This document shows, in pieces, positions 17,349-26,600 of a stretch of 64,000 nt of DNA; the first letter of the stretch is position 1, and every line of letters begins with the position of its first letter. The DNA comes from PHAA01 sp022706565 (GTDB lineage Bacteria; Bacillota; Syntrophomonadia; Syntrophomonadales; Syntrophomonadaceae): NCBI GenBank assembly GCA_040769385.1, contig JAXGLD010000004.1:1-64000 (forward strand), read 5' to 3'. Both the position numbers and the translations under genes were made by a program. A model generated the notes under the pieces. The model ran no database searches, was not told the DNA's origin, and saw only the letters and a list, made by a program, of their open reading frames with translations.

Positions 17349-20033
17349 CTATCCTACCTTCTCGATCTTAACCGCGGCCACCTTGTATTCGCCGGTTCCG
17401 GTTATCGGATCCAGGTAATGGCTGGTCAATTCGTTGGTGGGAGTAGCGGAATAGTGGAATGACATCCATATGACTCCGGGCAGTACCCGGTCGGTTACCT
17501 TAACAGAAGTTACAACCTCACCACGTTTGGAAGTTACCTTGGCCAGACTGCCGGTCTGCAGTCCCAGTTTCTCAGCATCCAGCGGGTTGACCTCGGCCAT
17601 CTCCTTGTCCCACACACTTGCCAGGCCTTTGGAGTATGGGGTAGTAACGTTGTAGTGCTGCAGTATTCTGCCGGTGGACAGCAGGTAGGGATACTCCTCG
17701 TCGGGCATTTCGCCGGGCGGAATATGTTCCGAAGGCTGGAAGAGTCCCAGTCCCCGGGTAAACTTGCCGGCATGCAGGAACGGCGTTCCCGGATGCTCCA
17801 GCGAGGGGCAGGGCCACTGCAGGCTGTTGTTTTCATCCAGTCGGGCGTAGTTGATTCCCGTCATGGACGGGGTCAGGGACGCCATCTCGTCCCATATATC
17901 TTTGGGACTATCGTAGTTCATCGGATATCCCACCCGGGTCGACATCTCGCAAATGGTCTGCCAGTTGGCTTGGCCGGGGATGGGTTCGATGGCCTTGCGT
18001 ACTCTCTGTACCCGACGCTCAGTATTGGTAAAGGTTCCATCACATTCGGCAAAGCTGGCTGCCGGCAGCACTACATCCGCGAAGGCGGCAGTCTCAGTGA
18101 GGAACAATTCCTGTACCACTAGGAATTCCAAATTCCCCAGAGCGGCCTTGATATGATTGGCATTAGGATCGGTGAGCACCGGATTCTCACCCAGGATATA
18201 CATGGCTTTCACATGGCCTTCGTGGGCGGCTTCGAACATTTCGGGTATCTTCAATCCTACCTTGGTAGGAATGGAACTTCCCCAGGCTTTTTCAAATTTC
18301 TCTTGGTTGGCCTCCACGGTGACCGACTGATAGCCCGAATATACGTTAGGCAGGGCACCCATATCGCAGGCTCCCTGTACGTTGTTCTGGCCGCGGATCG
18401 GGCACACGCCCACTCCGGGACGGCCCAGGTGTCCGGTCAGCATGGCCAGGTTGGCAATGCTCATAACGTTACGGGTCCCGCAGATATGCTCGGTTATACC
18501 CAGGGTATAGAAAATCATAGCCTTGTCGGTGGTGGCATAGAGCCGAGCCACGGTATACAGATCTTCCGCAGACAGACCAGTGATTTCAGCCACTTTTTCA
18601 GGAGGATAGTTTTCGACAATGGCTTTCAGTTCCTCGTAATTCTCGGTCCGTTCCTCAATGAACTTCTTATCTTCCAAGCCTTCCTTGATGATTATGTGCA
18701 TCAGGCCGTTCAGCAGCGGGATGTCGGTCCCGTGTTTGTGGCGCAGCCAGATGTCGGCTTCATCCACCAAATCGATATGGCGGGGATCACAGACCACCAG
18801 TTTACAGCCATTGCGGGCTGCTTGGCGCATCTTGTAGCCGGCCACCGGGTGAGCCTCGGTGGTATTGGTGCCGATGAGTATCATAAGTTCAGCTTCATTG
18901 GTGATATCGCTGAAAGGATTGGTCATTGCTCCGCTTCCGAAAGTAGTTGCCAGACCGGCAACGGTGGGAGCGTGTCAGGTGCGGGCGCAGTGGTCGACGT
19001 TGTTAGTCCCCATAGCTGCGCGAGTGAATTTCTGGACCAGGTAGTTTTCCTCATTGGTACAGCGGGCCGAACTCAGGGCGGCAAAGGAATCGGGTCCATA
19101 TTGGGCCTTGATCTCGTTGAGCCGCTTCGCTATCAGGTCATAAGCTTCGTCCCAGGATGCTTGTTCAAATTTGCCATCTTTCTTGATCAGCGGGGTGGTC
19201 AGACGGTTCTCGTTGTAGATGAAGTCCCAGCCGAAGCGACCTTTGATACAAAGGCTGCGTCCATTTACCGGGCTGTCCGGATTGGAAAGCACACCGATTA
19301 TCTTCTTGTCCTTGACGGCCAGATCGAAGTTACAGCCAGTCCCGCAGAATGGGCAGGTAGTTCTTACCCGCTCAATTTCCCAGCGGCGGCCAAGCCCCTT
19401 CATGGATTTTTCGGTGAGGGCACCGGTAGGGCATACTGCTACGCACTGTCCGCAGAAAACGCAGTCGGAATCGATATAGTCGACGTCCCCGGCGGTAGTG
19501 GCTTTGCGGTGATAACCACGATTAAGATAGGACAGGTTGTCCTGGCCGGTCATCTCTTCACAGGCCCGAACACAAGCACCGCAAAGAATACACTTGTTCA
19601 AGTCGCGGCTGATGAACGGGTTGCTCTCATCTATGGCATAACAGTACTTCTCTCCCTTGAACGGAGTTTCCTTGACGCCATAGCGGTATGCGTAATCAGC
19701 CAGTTTGCATGCACCCGCCTTTTCGCAGGTCATGCATTCAAAGGGATGATTGGCGAGCAGGAGTTCCAATATGGTCTTCCTCGCTTCGACAACAGCCGGC
19801 GATTCGGTATTAACGACCATGCCGGGCATTATCGGCGTTACGCACGATGCCGGCAGCAGCCGGTTCCCTTCCACTTCGACCACACACATGCGGCACGATC
19901 CCATCAGACTGAGATCCGGGTCGTAACACAACCTGGGTATATCGATCCCCACTGATTCTGCAGCCTTCAGTATCGTGGTCCCTGCCGGGGCTTCAACCTC
20001 CCTTCCATCGATGATGAGTTTCACTAGTTCCAC
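17349..20033 (-). CDS. fdhA: selenocysteine-containing NAD-linked formate dehydrogenase catalytic subunit
   Basis: Oxidises formate or reduces CO2 at a Mo/W-bis-pyranopterin centre. The reading frame is interrupted only by TGA at 18975-18977, read as Sec: the context CARTU-HAPTVAGLATTFGSG is the formate dehydrogenase active site. Domains in order: [2Fe-2S] ferredoxin (CYDP...GSCRMCVVEVEG), NuoG-type His-Cys cluster (HPFECMTCEKAGAC), two [4Fe-4S] motifs (CILCGACVRAC, CVFCGQCVAVC), CPFCGTGCNFDLAV opening the molybdopterin domain, Sec at about residue 353, and a C-terminal dinucleotide-binding domain. The total of 894 residues is close to the Moorella FdhA type. The start is GTG 20033 (GGAG, 8-base spacer); GTG 20042 and ATG 20039 sit too close to the SD. 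It is first in the formate operon, behind a terminator-linked leader RNA. Confidence 0.95.
18946..18962 (-). promoter_or_regulatory. bacterial SECIS hairpin of fdhA
   Basis: Twelve bases after the UGA, GUUGCC-GGUCU-GGCAAC forms a perfect 6-bp stem with a G-first apical loop at 19 bases from the UGA. Spacing and GGUCU loop closely match the well-studied E. coli fdhF element (SelB binding). Confidence 0.88.
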
Positions 20034-20076
20034 TACCATCACTCCTTTCTAAATTCACCTATACCGGTTAGAAATG

Positions 20077-20104
20077 AAAAAAACCCCCAGCCCAAGGCTG
20101 GGGG
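20077..20104 (-). terminator. intrinsic terminator in the fdhA leader
   Basis: CCCCCAGCC-TTG-GGCTGGGGG on the minus strand, followed by TTTTTTT, 44 bases before the fdhA start. It lies directly downstream of the aptamer-like RNA and is the likely expression platform. Confidence 0.9.
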
Positions 20105-20285
20105 TAAATGTCTGAGAAGCACAGTTCTCCTACACACTCCAGGGTAAGTTCAGACGCAAATCGACACTCACCCCAAATTCCTTTCCAACCACGGGAGGCA
20201 AGTCTGTTTCCAGGCTTACCCAACGGCTTTGCGCCATAGCCTATGCCTTAGGCCACAAAGCTCGGAATTCTCAAGATATTCAATT
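20105..20285 (-). promoter_or_regulatory. riboswitch-like leader RNA, copy 1 (probable Mo/W-cofactor class)
   Basis: On the minus strand: P1 AATTCC/GGAATT; P2 GCTTTG/CAAAGC containing CCTAAG (20247-20252) and TATGG (20234-20238), which together form the 11-nt GAAA-tetraloop receptor; P3 capped by G-GAAA-C (20206-20211); then GCCTCCC-GTGGTTGGAAAGG. Copies 2 (30349-30510) and 3 (35815-35930) share this order with compensating P1 changes. Position before a Mo/W formate dehydrogenase and a terminator suggests the Moco/Tuco riboswitch family. Class assignment is from memory of the fold and from context, not from a covariance-model search. Confidence 0.75.
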
Positions 20286-20389
20286 TCTTTTCCGGTATAA
20301 CATTTGGTTATCTACCCTTTTCGACGTCCTTCTTAAAAATCCTGCTATCCAGTTAATAAAACAAGTATTTTGACCGCAATTAACGGAAT

Positions 20390-20420
20390 GAGGCTCCTCT
20401 CAGGATGAGGGAGCCTCTTT
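20390..20420. terminator. hairpin between hydrogenase and formate operons
   Basis: 8-bp stem GAGGCTCC/GGAGCCTC, with TTTCT following on the plus strand and an A-rich run on the other side. It sits 15 bases past the stop of the last hydrogenase-operon gene. Confidence 0.55.
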
Positions 20421-20434
20421 CTAATATCAGCAGC

Positions 20435-20632
20435 TTATTTGTTGTCACCGGATTCACATCTGCTGCGTTTCATTATCTCTTTGACAACGGTAACCATCTT
20501 GCTCTCCAGCAAAAACGGACAGCCTACCCTAGCCTCCCGAGGCAGATAGGTTCTCTCAATACTGATGATTTGTTCGCTGTTGACTTCGCAGACCGCAAAT
20601 GGACCCTCAAATCTTTTTACTACCGCGTACAT
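20435..20632 (-). CDS. DUF3006-family small protein
   Basis: 65 residues, beginning MYAVVKRFEGPFAVCEVNSE and continuing with IISIERTYLPREARVGCPF. This matches the small beta-barrel DUF3006 family (a short domain opening with a variant of VDRFEG and containing a LP.EA..G turn). No function is known for the family; it often sits in operons with unrelated enzymes. The ATG at 20632 is 8 bases after GAGAGGGG. It is last in the hydrogenase operon, 70 bases after hypE, and is followed by a hairpin. Confidence 0.75.
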   Translation of the reverse strand: MYAVVKRFEGPFAVCEVNSEQIISIERTYLPREARVGCPFLLESKMVTVVKEIMKRSRCESGDNK

Positions 20633-20702
20633 TAAATTCACCCCTCTCCGCTTGGATTTGTTATGAGTACTTGACGGGACTTTTGCCTTCCCCTTCTTCG
20701 TT

Positions 20703-21713
20703 CTAGCAAATCCTTGGCAAATGCTCCCCTTCCAACATGGCTAGAATGCGCTGTGCTCCTAACTCCGTCTGCAGCAATACCATTTGCGCCGGTTCCCGGC
20801 GAACTTCCCCGATGATGGCGGCGCCGTTTGCTTCGGGGAGCTGCCGCAGGTCCCTGATAATCTCTGCTGCCCGCCGGGGATCAGTGATTACTACCATCTT
20901 GCCCTCATTGGCCATGTACAATGGATCCAGACCCAACATATCGCAGGCTCCCTGGACCACCGGGGAAACCGGAATTTTAGATTCCTCCACCAGAATTCCA
21001 TGGCCGGATTGTTGGGCCAGTTCATTTAATACGGTGGCCAGCCCTCCCCGGGTGGGATCACGCATACATCTGACATCTGCGCCGTATTTCTCCAAAACCC
21101 GGCCGATGACCCCCAGCGGAGCGCAGTCACTCAAAGCCGGGGTGGCGAACCGTAATCCCTCCCGTTGGGCCAGGACGGCAAGTCCATGGTCTCCTACCGG
21201 ACCGGTAACCAGCACCGCGTCACCATCTTCAATGCGGCTGGGCCGGTAATCGATCCCGGAAGGAATCACTCCAATCCCGGTGGTGTTTATAAATAGTCCG
21301 TCGGCGCTGCCTCTTTCCACCACCTTGGTATCACCGGTAACCAGGCATATTCCCGTCTCGCGGGCGGTGCGGGCCATGGAATCCACAATTTTGCGCAGAT
21401 CGGACAAGTACAGACCCTCTTCTATAATCATGGCGGTCGATAAGAACAGCGGTTTGGCTCCGCAGGCCACCAGGTCGTTGACGGTGCCGCAGACGGAAAG
21501 TTTACCTATATTTCCACCAGGGAAAAACAGCGGAGTTATCACAAAAGAGTCGGTAGTCATGGCCACCCGCCCAGGGGGCAAATCCAGCAGGGCCCCATCC
21601 AGCATCGCCGACAGATATGGATTGTCCCACGCTTTCTTAAATACTCCATCAATCAGTTGTTGACTCATCAATCCACCGCTGCCGTGAGCCATCAAGATCC
21701 TGTCTGTTTTCAT
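20703..21713 (-). CDS. hypE: hydrogenase maturation protein HypE
   Basis: Makes the thiocyanate that becomes the Fe-cyanide ligands: HypF carbamoylates its C-terminal cysteine, which HypE then dehydrates with ATP. 336 residues with PurM-like folds: HGSGGLMSQQLIDGVF at the N-terminus, TTDSFVITPLFFPGGNIG, VNDLVACGAKPLFLS, and CMRDPTRGGLATVLNELA. The essential C-terminal PRIC cysteine is present. ATG at 21713 lies immediately after the hypD stop codon, with GGGAG upstream inside hypD. Confidence 0.97.
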   Translation of the reverse strand: MKTDRILMAHGSGGLMSQQLIDGVFKKAWDNPYLSAMLDGALLDLPPGRVAMTTDSFVITPLFFPGGNIGKLSVCGTVNDLVACGAKPLFLSTAMIIEEGLYLSDLRKIVDSMARTARETGICLVTGDTKVVERGSADGLFINTTGIGVIPSGIDYRPSRIEDGDAVLVTGPVGDHGLAVLAQREGLRFATPALSDCAPLGVIGRVLEKYGADVRCMRDPTRGGLATVLNELAQQSGHGILVEESKIPVSPVVQGACDMLGLDPLYMANEGKMVVITDPRRAAEIIRDLRQLPEANGAAIIGEVRREPAQMVLLQTELGAQRILAMLEGEHLPRIC

Positions 21714-22793
21714 TTACAATCTCCCTTTTTTCGGTGTATAGCGATAGTAGGCCGCGCAGGCCCCCTCCTGGGAAACCATACAGGGCCCGATCGGCTGCAA
21801 GGGCGTACAGCCCTTGCCAAACAGAGCGCACTCACGGGGAGTGATGAGGCCGCGCAGTACCTCGCCACAAGCGCAGCCCTTTATCGGAACGTCTTCAATG
21901 ACCGGAACCTCGAACCTGATGCGGGCATCATAATCCTTGTATTTCGGCCTTATCTTAAGACCGCTCTGGGGAATAAGCCCCAATCCGCGCCAGCGGCAAT
22001 CATCTGTCTCGAAAACATCTTGCAAAGTCTGTTGAGCCACCTTATTCCCTTCCGGCCTGACTACCCGGCGATACTGGATCTCTACCTGGGCCCGGTCCCG
22101 CCGTAGCTGGCGCAGCAACATGACGATGCCCTCCAGGATGTCTCTGGTCTCAAAGCCAGTCACCACCATGGGCTTGTGAGCCTTTTCCGCCAGTTGCCGG
22201 TATGGTTCGATCCCCGTAACTGCCACTACGTGACCGGGACAAATCAAACCATCCATCTGGATGTCCGGGTCGCCAAATATCACCTCCAGGGCTGGGGGAA
22301 CCACCTTGTGTAATGACAAAACCGAGAAATTGGCCAATCCCATTTCTTTCGCCTGCTGAATAGTCGCCCCAACGGTGGGAGCGGTAGTTTCAAATCCAAT
22401 CCCCAAGAAGACGACTTGCCGGTCCGGCATTTGCCCGGCGGCGGCCAATGCATCCAGAGGTGAATACACCACCCGGATGTCGGCGCCGCGGCTTCTCTCC
22501 TCCTGTAAACTGCTGTTGGTGCCCGGCACCCGCATCATATCCCCAAAGGTTAACAAGGTTATAGCGGGATTCTTCACCATCTCCAGGACCGCATCGATAT
22601 CCCCCTGGGACGTGACACAAACCGGACAACCGGGTCCGGATAGCAATTTGACATGGGGGGGCACCAACTCCCGGACCCCGCTCCTGGCTATGGCCATGGT
22701 ATGGGTGCCGCAGACCTCCATCAAGGCCAGCTGCTTGGTCTCACCCTTGATTTCCGTCAATAGTTTTTGCAGGTAACCCTGGTCATCTGTCAT
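21714..22793 (-). CDS. hypD: hydrogenase maturation protein HypD
   Basis: Iron-sulfur scaffold on which, with HypC, the Fe(CN)2CO unit is assembled. 359 residues. Visible marks are MEVCGTHTMAIARSG (essential Cys), LLSGPGCPVCVTSQGDID (substrate-site cysteines), FLGIGFETTAPTVGA, and the C-terminal cluster region PIKGCACGEVLRG, TPRECALFGKGCTP with GPCMVSQEGACAAYY. The ATG at 22793 overlaps the hypC stop by 11 bases, so they are translationally coupled. Farther-upstream starts would lie inside hypC. Confidence 0.97.
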   Translation of the reverse strand: MTDDQGYLQKLLTEIKGETKQLALMEVCGTHTMAIARSGVRELVPPHVKLLSGPGCPVCVTSQGDIDAVLEMVKNPAITLLTFGDMMRVPGTNSSLQEERSRGADIRVVYSPLDALAAAGQMPDRQVVFLGIGFETTAPTVGATIQQAKEMGLANFSVLSLHKVVPPALEVIFGDPDIQMDGLICPGHVVAVTGIEPYRQLAEKAHKPMVVTGFETRDILEGIVMLLRQLRRDRAQVEIQYRRVVRPEGNKVAQQTLQDVFETDDCRWRGLGLIPQSGLKIRPKYKDYDARIRFEVPVIEDVPIKGCACGEVLRGLITPRECALFGKGCTPLQPIGPCMVSQEGACAAYYRYTPKKGRL

Positions 22794-23007
22794 ACCAGCC
22801 CATTTCCTCCATATATGAGATTGTCTCGGCGGCGACGTCGGCATCTATTATTTCCATGGCAAACCCGGCATGGACCAGGACATACTCTCCCAGCTGCACC
22901 TCAGGGGTTAACCTGATGCTTATATCCATCTGGTTGCCGTTGACGTCAACGGTGGCCACATAGTTGTCGGCTATTTGCGTAATTTTTCCCGGAACACCCA
23001 AACACAT
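22783..23007 (-). CDS. hypC: hydrogenase maturation chaperone HypC
   Basis: 74-residue OB-fold chaperone that shuttles the Fe(CN)2CO moiety from HypD to the large-subunit precursor. It opens with the invariant MCLGVPGKI (Cys2 essential) and has YVLVHAGFAMEIID in the second half. The ATG shares one base with the hypF stop (TGATG), and its 3' end overlaps hypD. Confidence 0.97.
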   Translation of the reverse strand: MCLGVPGKITQIADNYVATVDVNGNQMDISIRLTPEVQLGEYVLVHAGFAMEIIDADVAAETISYMEEMGWYDR

Positions 23008-25271
23008 CAGACCTGCACCTCACTCGCTATTATCGCCTGTCCCAGCGCAATACCCCCATCACCGGGAGGTACCAGCTGGTGTTGGTATACTTCAAAATCC
23101 AAAGCCAGTAGTTTCAGGGTCAATTCCGATAATATGATCTGGTTGTGAAAAACCCCTCCACTCAGGACTACCTTGTTCAAACCACTGTCGTTGCGGGCTT
23201 CAATCAGAGCCGCAGCAAAAAGATCGACCATGGTCAGGTGAAATTTGCGGGAAATCGTGCTTTTCAGCACTCCCTTTCCCATATCCTCCAGCAATTCTTC
23301 CCACATCGGCATCGGGTCCATGATCCATGTACCATTTTCCTGGTACAGCGTGTAACCATACCGGTTCTGGCCATGCCGGTCCGCTATCGCTTCCAGTTCC
23401 ATAGCCGCCTGTCCTTCATAATTGTTGACCGAACAAACCCCCAGAACAGCAGCGGCGGCATCAAAAATCCGGCCGCACGAAGAAGTCTGGATTTCGGGCA
23501 CTCCCCTGCTCCACCGGCTGCGAAGGAAATCTATTTCCATGTCCGGCAGATCCGGGAGGAGTCGTTGGGATGCCTCAGCTCCGGCTTCCCCAAGGGATTC
23601 CAGCAGATAAATGAGTGCCATCCGGTACGGTTTGCGGGCACTCAAATCCCCACCTGGAAGGGGTACGTACTTGAGATGGGCCAAGCGGCTAAACTGGCGG
23701 TAATCACCCTTGAGCAATTCACAGCCCCATACGCATTCATCCAAACCCCAACCGGTTCCATCGCAGATAAGACCCAGTACTTCTTCGTCCAGCCCATTTT
23801 CAGCCATGACCGCTGCCATGTGGGCATAATGGTGCTGCACCGCCACTCGCGGCACTTGCTTCTGCTCCCTGGCCCAGCGGGTGGTCTGGTAATCGGGATG
23901 CAGGTCATGAGCTATCAGCCGGGGACTGACCGCCAGCATTCGCTGGAACCTTTCTATACCTTCCTGAAACTTGACATAGTTATGATAATGGTTCAGGTCA
24001 CCCCAGTGCTGGCTCAGGTAGGCTTCCCCCCGTCGGGTCAGGCAAAAGGTACTCTTCATTTCTCCCCCTAAAGCTAAAACCCCATGGGTTGGTACCGGCA
24101 TGCTTATGCCTCCGGGGACCAAACCTCGGGCCCGGCGTATCAGTTGCGGGGTACCCAAGGGAGTCACCTGCAGCACCGAATCGTCGCAGGGATTATAAAT
24201 ATCCCGATTATGAAGCAGAAAGTAGTCGGCCACATCGCCCAGCTGGCGGATAGCCTCCTCGTTACTCGTTATCAGGGGTTCATCACTTATATTGGCGCTG
24301 GTCATTATCAAGAGTTCCAGCTCATCATCAAACAACAAGAAGTGCAAAGGGGTATAGGGCAGCATTACTCCCAGCGTATTCAGACCCGGGTGGATTTCCG
24401 CCCCTGGCAGATGGACCTGGTCGTTTCTCCTCTGCATGACCACTATAGGGGCCTGCGGAGAGGTCAGCCACTTCTTTTCAATCGGGTTGATCAGGCAGTA
24501 CTTATCGGCTGCCTCTACATCCCGAGCCATTACCGCAAAGGGTTTGAAGTCCCTTTTTTTTCGCTGTCGCAGTAGTCTTACGACCTCAGCCTGGGTAGCA
24601 TCAGCAGCCAGGTGAAACGCTCCCAATCCCTTCACCGCGATTATAAATCCTTGCTTCAGCAAATCCACCGCGGTGGAATCAACCGCCCGGCCATGACGAT
24701 CGACCAGCTGGACATGAGGACCACAGTCCGGGCAGGCATTGGGCTGGGCGTGAAAGCGCCGGTGGAGCGGATTAACATATTCTTCCCGGCACCGGTCGCA
24801 CATGGGAAACGGTTCCATGGTGGTCTTGGCCCGGTCATAGGGCAAATCCTTAATGATCGTAAATCGCGGCCCACAATTGGTGCAGTTGGTAAAAGGGTAA
24901 CCATAGCGCCGGTCTTGCGGATCAGCCACCTCCGCACGGCAATCGGGGCAAATAGCCACATCCGGCGACACGCCTACCACTTTTTCGTCCCGGTCCTGGG
25001 ACTCCCGGATCGTGAAATCACGGTATCCGGCGGAAATGATCTCCTCGACTTCACAGTTGCGAATGACTGCCAAGGGCGGGGGTTCCGCTACTAGCCGCCG
25101 GGCAAATTCCTGCAGTTTGTCTTCCTGGCCTTCTGCCTCGATGAAAACGCCGGCCGCGGAATTGATCACCCATCCTTGCAAGGCATGTTCCCGGGCGAGG
25201 CGGTAGACAAAAGGTCTGAATCCGACTCCCTGCACTATTCCTTTGATAGAGATGCGATATGCTTTGTGCAT
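23007..25271 (-). CDS. hypF: carbamoyltransferase HypF
   Basis: Transfers carbamoyl from carbamoyl-phosphate to HypE for cyanide-ligand synthesis. 754 residues, full length. Domains: acylphosphatase-like (ISIKGIVQGVGFRPFVYRLA, residues 7-26), two zinc-finger motifs (CPDCRAEVADP...NCTNCGPRF and CDRCREEY...NACPDCGP, about 107-185), YrdC-like domain (about 200-380, KGLGAFHLAADA), and Kae1-like domain (VQHHYAHMAAVMAENGL, with metal-binding HHYAH). The ATG at 25271 has only a distant GGAGGG. A 180-base gap with two hairpins precedes it, so hypF may have an internal promoter or processing site. Confidence 0.97.
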   Translation of the reverse strand: MHKAYRISIKGIVQGVGFRPFVYRLAREHALQGWVINSAAGVFIEAEGQEDKLQEFARRLVAEPPPLAVIRNCEVEEIISAGYRDFTIRESQDRDEKVVGVSPDVAICPDCRAEVADPQDRRYGYPFTNCTNCGPRFTIIKDLPYDRAKTTMEPFPMCDRCREEYVNPLHRRFHAQPNACPDCGPHVQLVDRHGRAVDSTAVDLLKQGFIIAVKGLGAFHLAADATQAEVVRLLRQRKKRDFKPFAVMARDVEAADKYCLINPIEKKWLTSPQAPIVVMQRRNDQVHLPGAEIHPGLNTLGVMLPYTPLHFLLFDDELELLIMTSANISDEPLITSNEEAIRQLGDVADYFLLHNRDIYNPCDDSVLQVTPLGTPQLIRRARGLVPGGISMPVPTHGVLALGGEMKSTFCLTRRGEAYLSQHWGDLNHYHNYVKFQEGIERFQRMLAVSPRLIAHDLHPDYQTTRWAREQKQVPRVAVQHHYAHMAAVMAENGLDEEVLGLICDGTGWGLDECVWGCELLKGDYRQFSRLAHLKYVPLPGGDLSARKPYRMALIYLLESLGEAGAEASQRLLPDLPDMEIDFLRSRWSRGVPEIQTSSCGRIFDAAAAVLGVCSVNNYEGQAAMELEAIADRHGQNRYGYTLYQENGTWIMDPMPMWEELLEDMGKGVLKSTISRKFHLTMVDLFAAALIEARNDSGLNKVVLSGGVFHNQIILSELTLKLLALDFEVYQHQLVPPGDGGIALGQAIIASEVQV

Positions 25272-25361
25272 ACTGGTACGATTTGACCCTCCGTCCGGGT
25301 TTCTGTCAGTTCCATTTTGTTCACTCTGTTCCCCAAAATAATGGAAACATGATATGGAACT

Positions 25362-25404
25362 GCAAGGTGGGCCGCAAAGAATGGCTGCCTGCGACCCACC
25401 CTGC
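25362..25404 (-). other. 15-bp intra-operon hairpin upstream of hypF
   Basis: GCAGGGTGGGTCGCA pairs with TGCGGCCCACCTTGC (minus strand) over 15 bases with two wobbles, and no U tract follows. A second, weaker hairpin (TTCCATTTTG with CAAAATAATGGAA, about 25309-25349) lies between it and hypF. Candidate RNA-processing or differential-stability site separating structural genes from hypFCDE. Confidence 0.6.
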
Positions 25405-25450
25405 CGGCTCAGTACTTATATAGTGTCGTCATCCGGGCATCCCTTTGGGT

Positions 25451-25915
25451 TTACTCTTGGAGCAGCTTCAGGATTTCCTCTTGCATCAATTCGACCAGGC
25501 GTGGAAATTTGGCCGCTACCTGGGGGCTTAATTCCATGCTTACTTCCACCTCCGCCGGTTCGATTCCAAAAACGATGGTGGGCGGGTCATACCCCAGCAT
25601 ATGGGTCATTTTCATTGCTTCCACAAAGTGCATTTCATGCAGCGAGGTTATGGTCTCGATCGACTGCAACCCTAGTTCTTTCAAGGGAGCCCGGTATATG
25701 GTGCCTGGCTCCCCCCCGGCATGCATGGCATCAACTATAACCAGCTTTTCCGCCCGGCAAAATTCCTCTATAAGGTCATAACTGTTGGTTCCGCCGTCGA
25801 TCAGCTCCACTTCTTCCGGAAGGCCCAGTGCTTCCAGGGCCTTGATGGCGTGAACCCCTACTCCGTCGTCCCTCATTATGAGATTGCCGATTCCCACGAC
25901 CATAACTTTACTCAC
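25451..25915 (-). CDS. [NiFe] hydrogenase maturation protease
   Basis: 154-residue HyaD/HybD-type endopeptidase that removes the large-subunit C-terminal tail after nickel insertion. It begins VMVVGIGNLIMRDDGVGVHAI, with the conserved nickel-sensing acid in RDDGVG; a second conserved Asp is in VIVDAMHAGGEPGT, and the histidine in TSLHEMHFVEAM. The cognate tail is present on the large subunit of this operon (15 residues after His466). Start ATG 25915, 16 bases after the cytochrome b gene. Confidence 0.95.
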   Translation of the reverse strand: MSKVMVVGIGNLIMRDDGVGVHAIKALEALGLPEEVELIDGGTNSYDLIEEFCRAEKLVIVDAMHAGGEPGTIYRAPLKELGLQSIETITSLHEMHFVEAMKMTHMLGYDPPTIVFGIEPAEVEVSMELSPQVAAKFPRLVELMQEEILKLLQE

Positions 25916-25931
25916 TAAAGCTGCCTCCTAA

Positions 25932-26588
25932 TTATGCGCTTACTCCTCTTTCGGGCTCGATCTTTCTTCCCTGTTCATCCACGTGGTAGCCGTGGTGGAA
26001 ATCAGCCGGGATTTTACCCGTGAATATGGACTTCAGAACAGGGATCCCTTCGGCCACGTCCAAGTAAACGTGTACCAAAACCATCAACACGAAAATCCAG
26101 GTCACGATATAATGAAGAATCCTTACGACCAGGTAACCACCGAAGAAGTAGGCCCAAGAGGTAAAGAACTCTGGTTTGTAAAGAATAAATCCAGTAAGGA
26201 CCTGGAACAGGGCCAGGACAAACACCCCGGTGTACATTCCCTTCTGGCCGGGATTGTATTTACCATAGTAGGGATGATCCTTAGCCAAGAACAGGTAGTA
26301 CTTGATCATGCTGGGCAGCTTCTTGGTATCCTCAATCGGGTGATAAAGAATATTAGGCCAATCCTTCTCCGCTATAGCCAGGTAGATACGCAGGACTACG
26401 CCGACGAACAACACCATGGCGAAGGCAAAATGTGCAGTACGGGCATTATCCATATTCTCAAACAAACGGAAGGACAAGGGCGCATGGATATAAAACCCGG
26501 TCAGGCACAGCATGGTTATGGAGATCATATTGGACCAATGCAGCAGGCGGACCCACAACGGGTGTCTTAACTCCATCTTTTTAATCAT
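25932..26588 (-). CDS. Ni/Fe-hydrogenase b-type cytochrome
   Basis: Membrane diheme subunit linking the periplasm-facing hydrogenase to the quinone pool or membrane carriers. 218 residues, four hydrophobic helices. Heme-ligand histidines are visible in RHPLWVRLLHWSNM, NARTAHFAFAMVLF and LHYIVTWIFVLMVLVHVYLDV, as in HyaC/HupC. The C-terminus is hydrophilic and basic. ATG at 26588 has GGGGG 7 bases before it (GTG at 26594 overlaps that site). It follows the large-subunit gene by 12 bases. Confidence 0.93.
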   Translation of the reverse strand: MIKKMELRHPLWVRLLHWSNMISITMLCLTGFYIHAPLSFRLFENMDNARTAHFAFAMVLFVGVVLRIYLAIAEKDWPNILYHPIEDTKKLPSMIKYYLFLAKDHPYYGKYNPGQKGMYTGVFVLALFQVLTGFILYKPEFFTSWAYFFGGYLVVRILHYIVTWIFVLMVLVHVYLDVAEGIPVLKSIFTGKIPADFHHGYHVDEQGRKIEPERGVSA

Positions 26589-26600
26589 GGCCACACCCCC

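Noticed and set aside
18153..19955. 600-codon plus-strand reading frame
   Set aside because: Antisense to fdhA; no ribosome site or recognisable domain. The sense frame explains the sequence and its lack of stops is a shadow effect.
17349..20042. fdhA as two genes or a pseudogene
   Set aside because: The UGA is at the exact catalytic Sec position and is followed by a perfect bSECIS.
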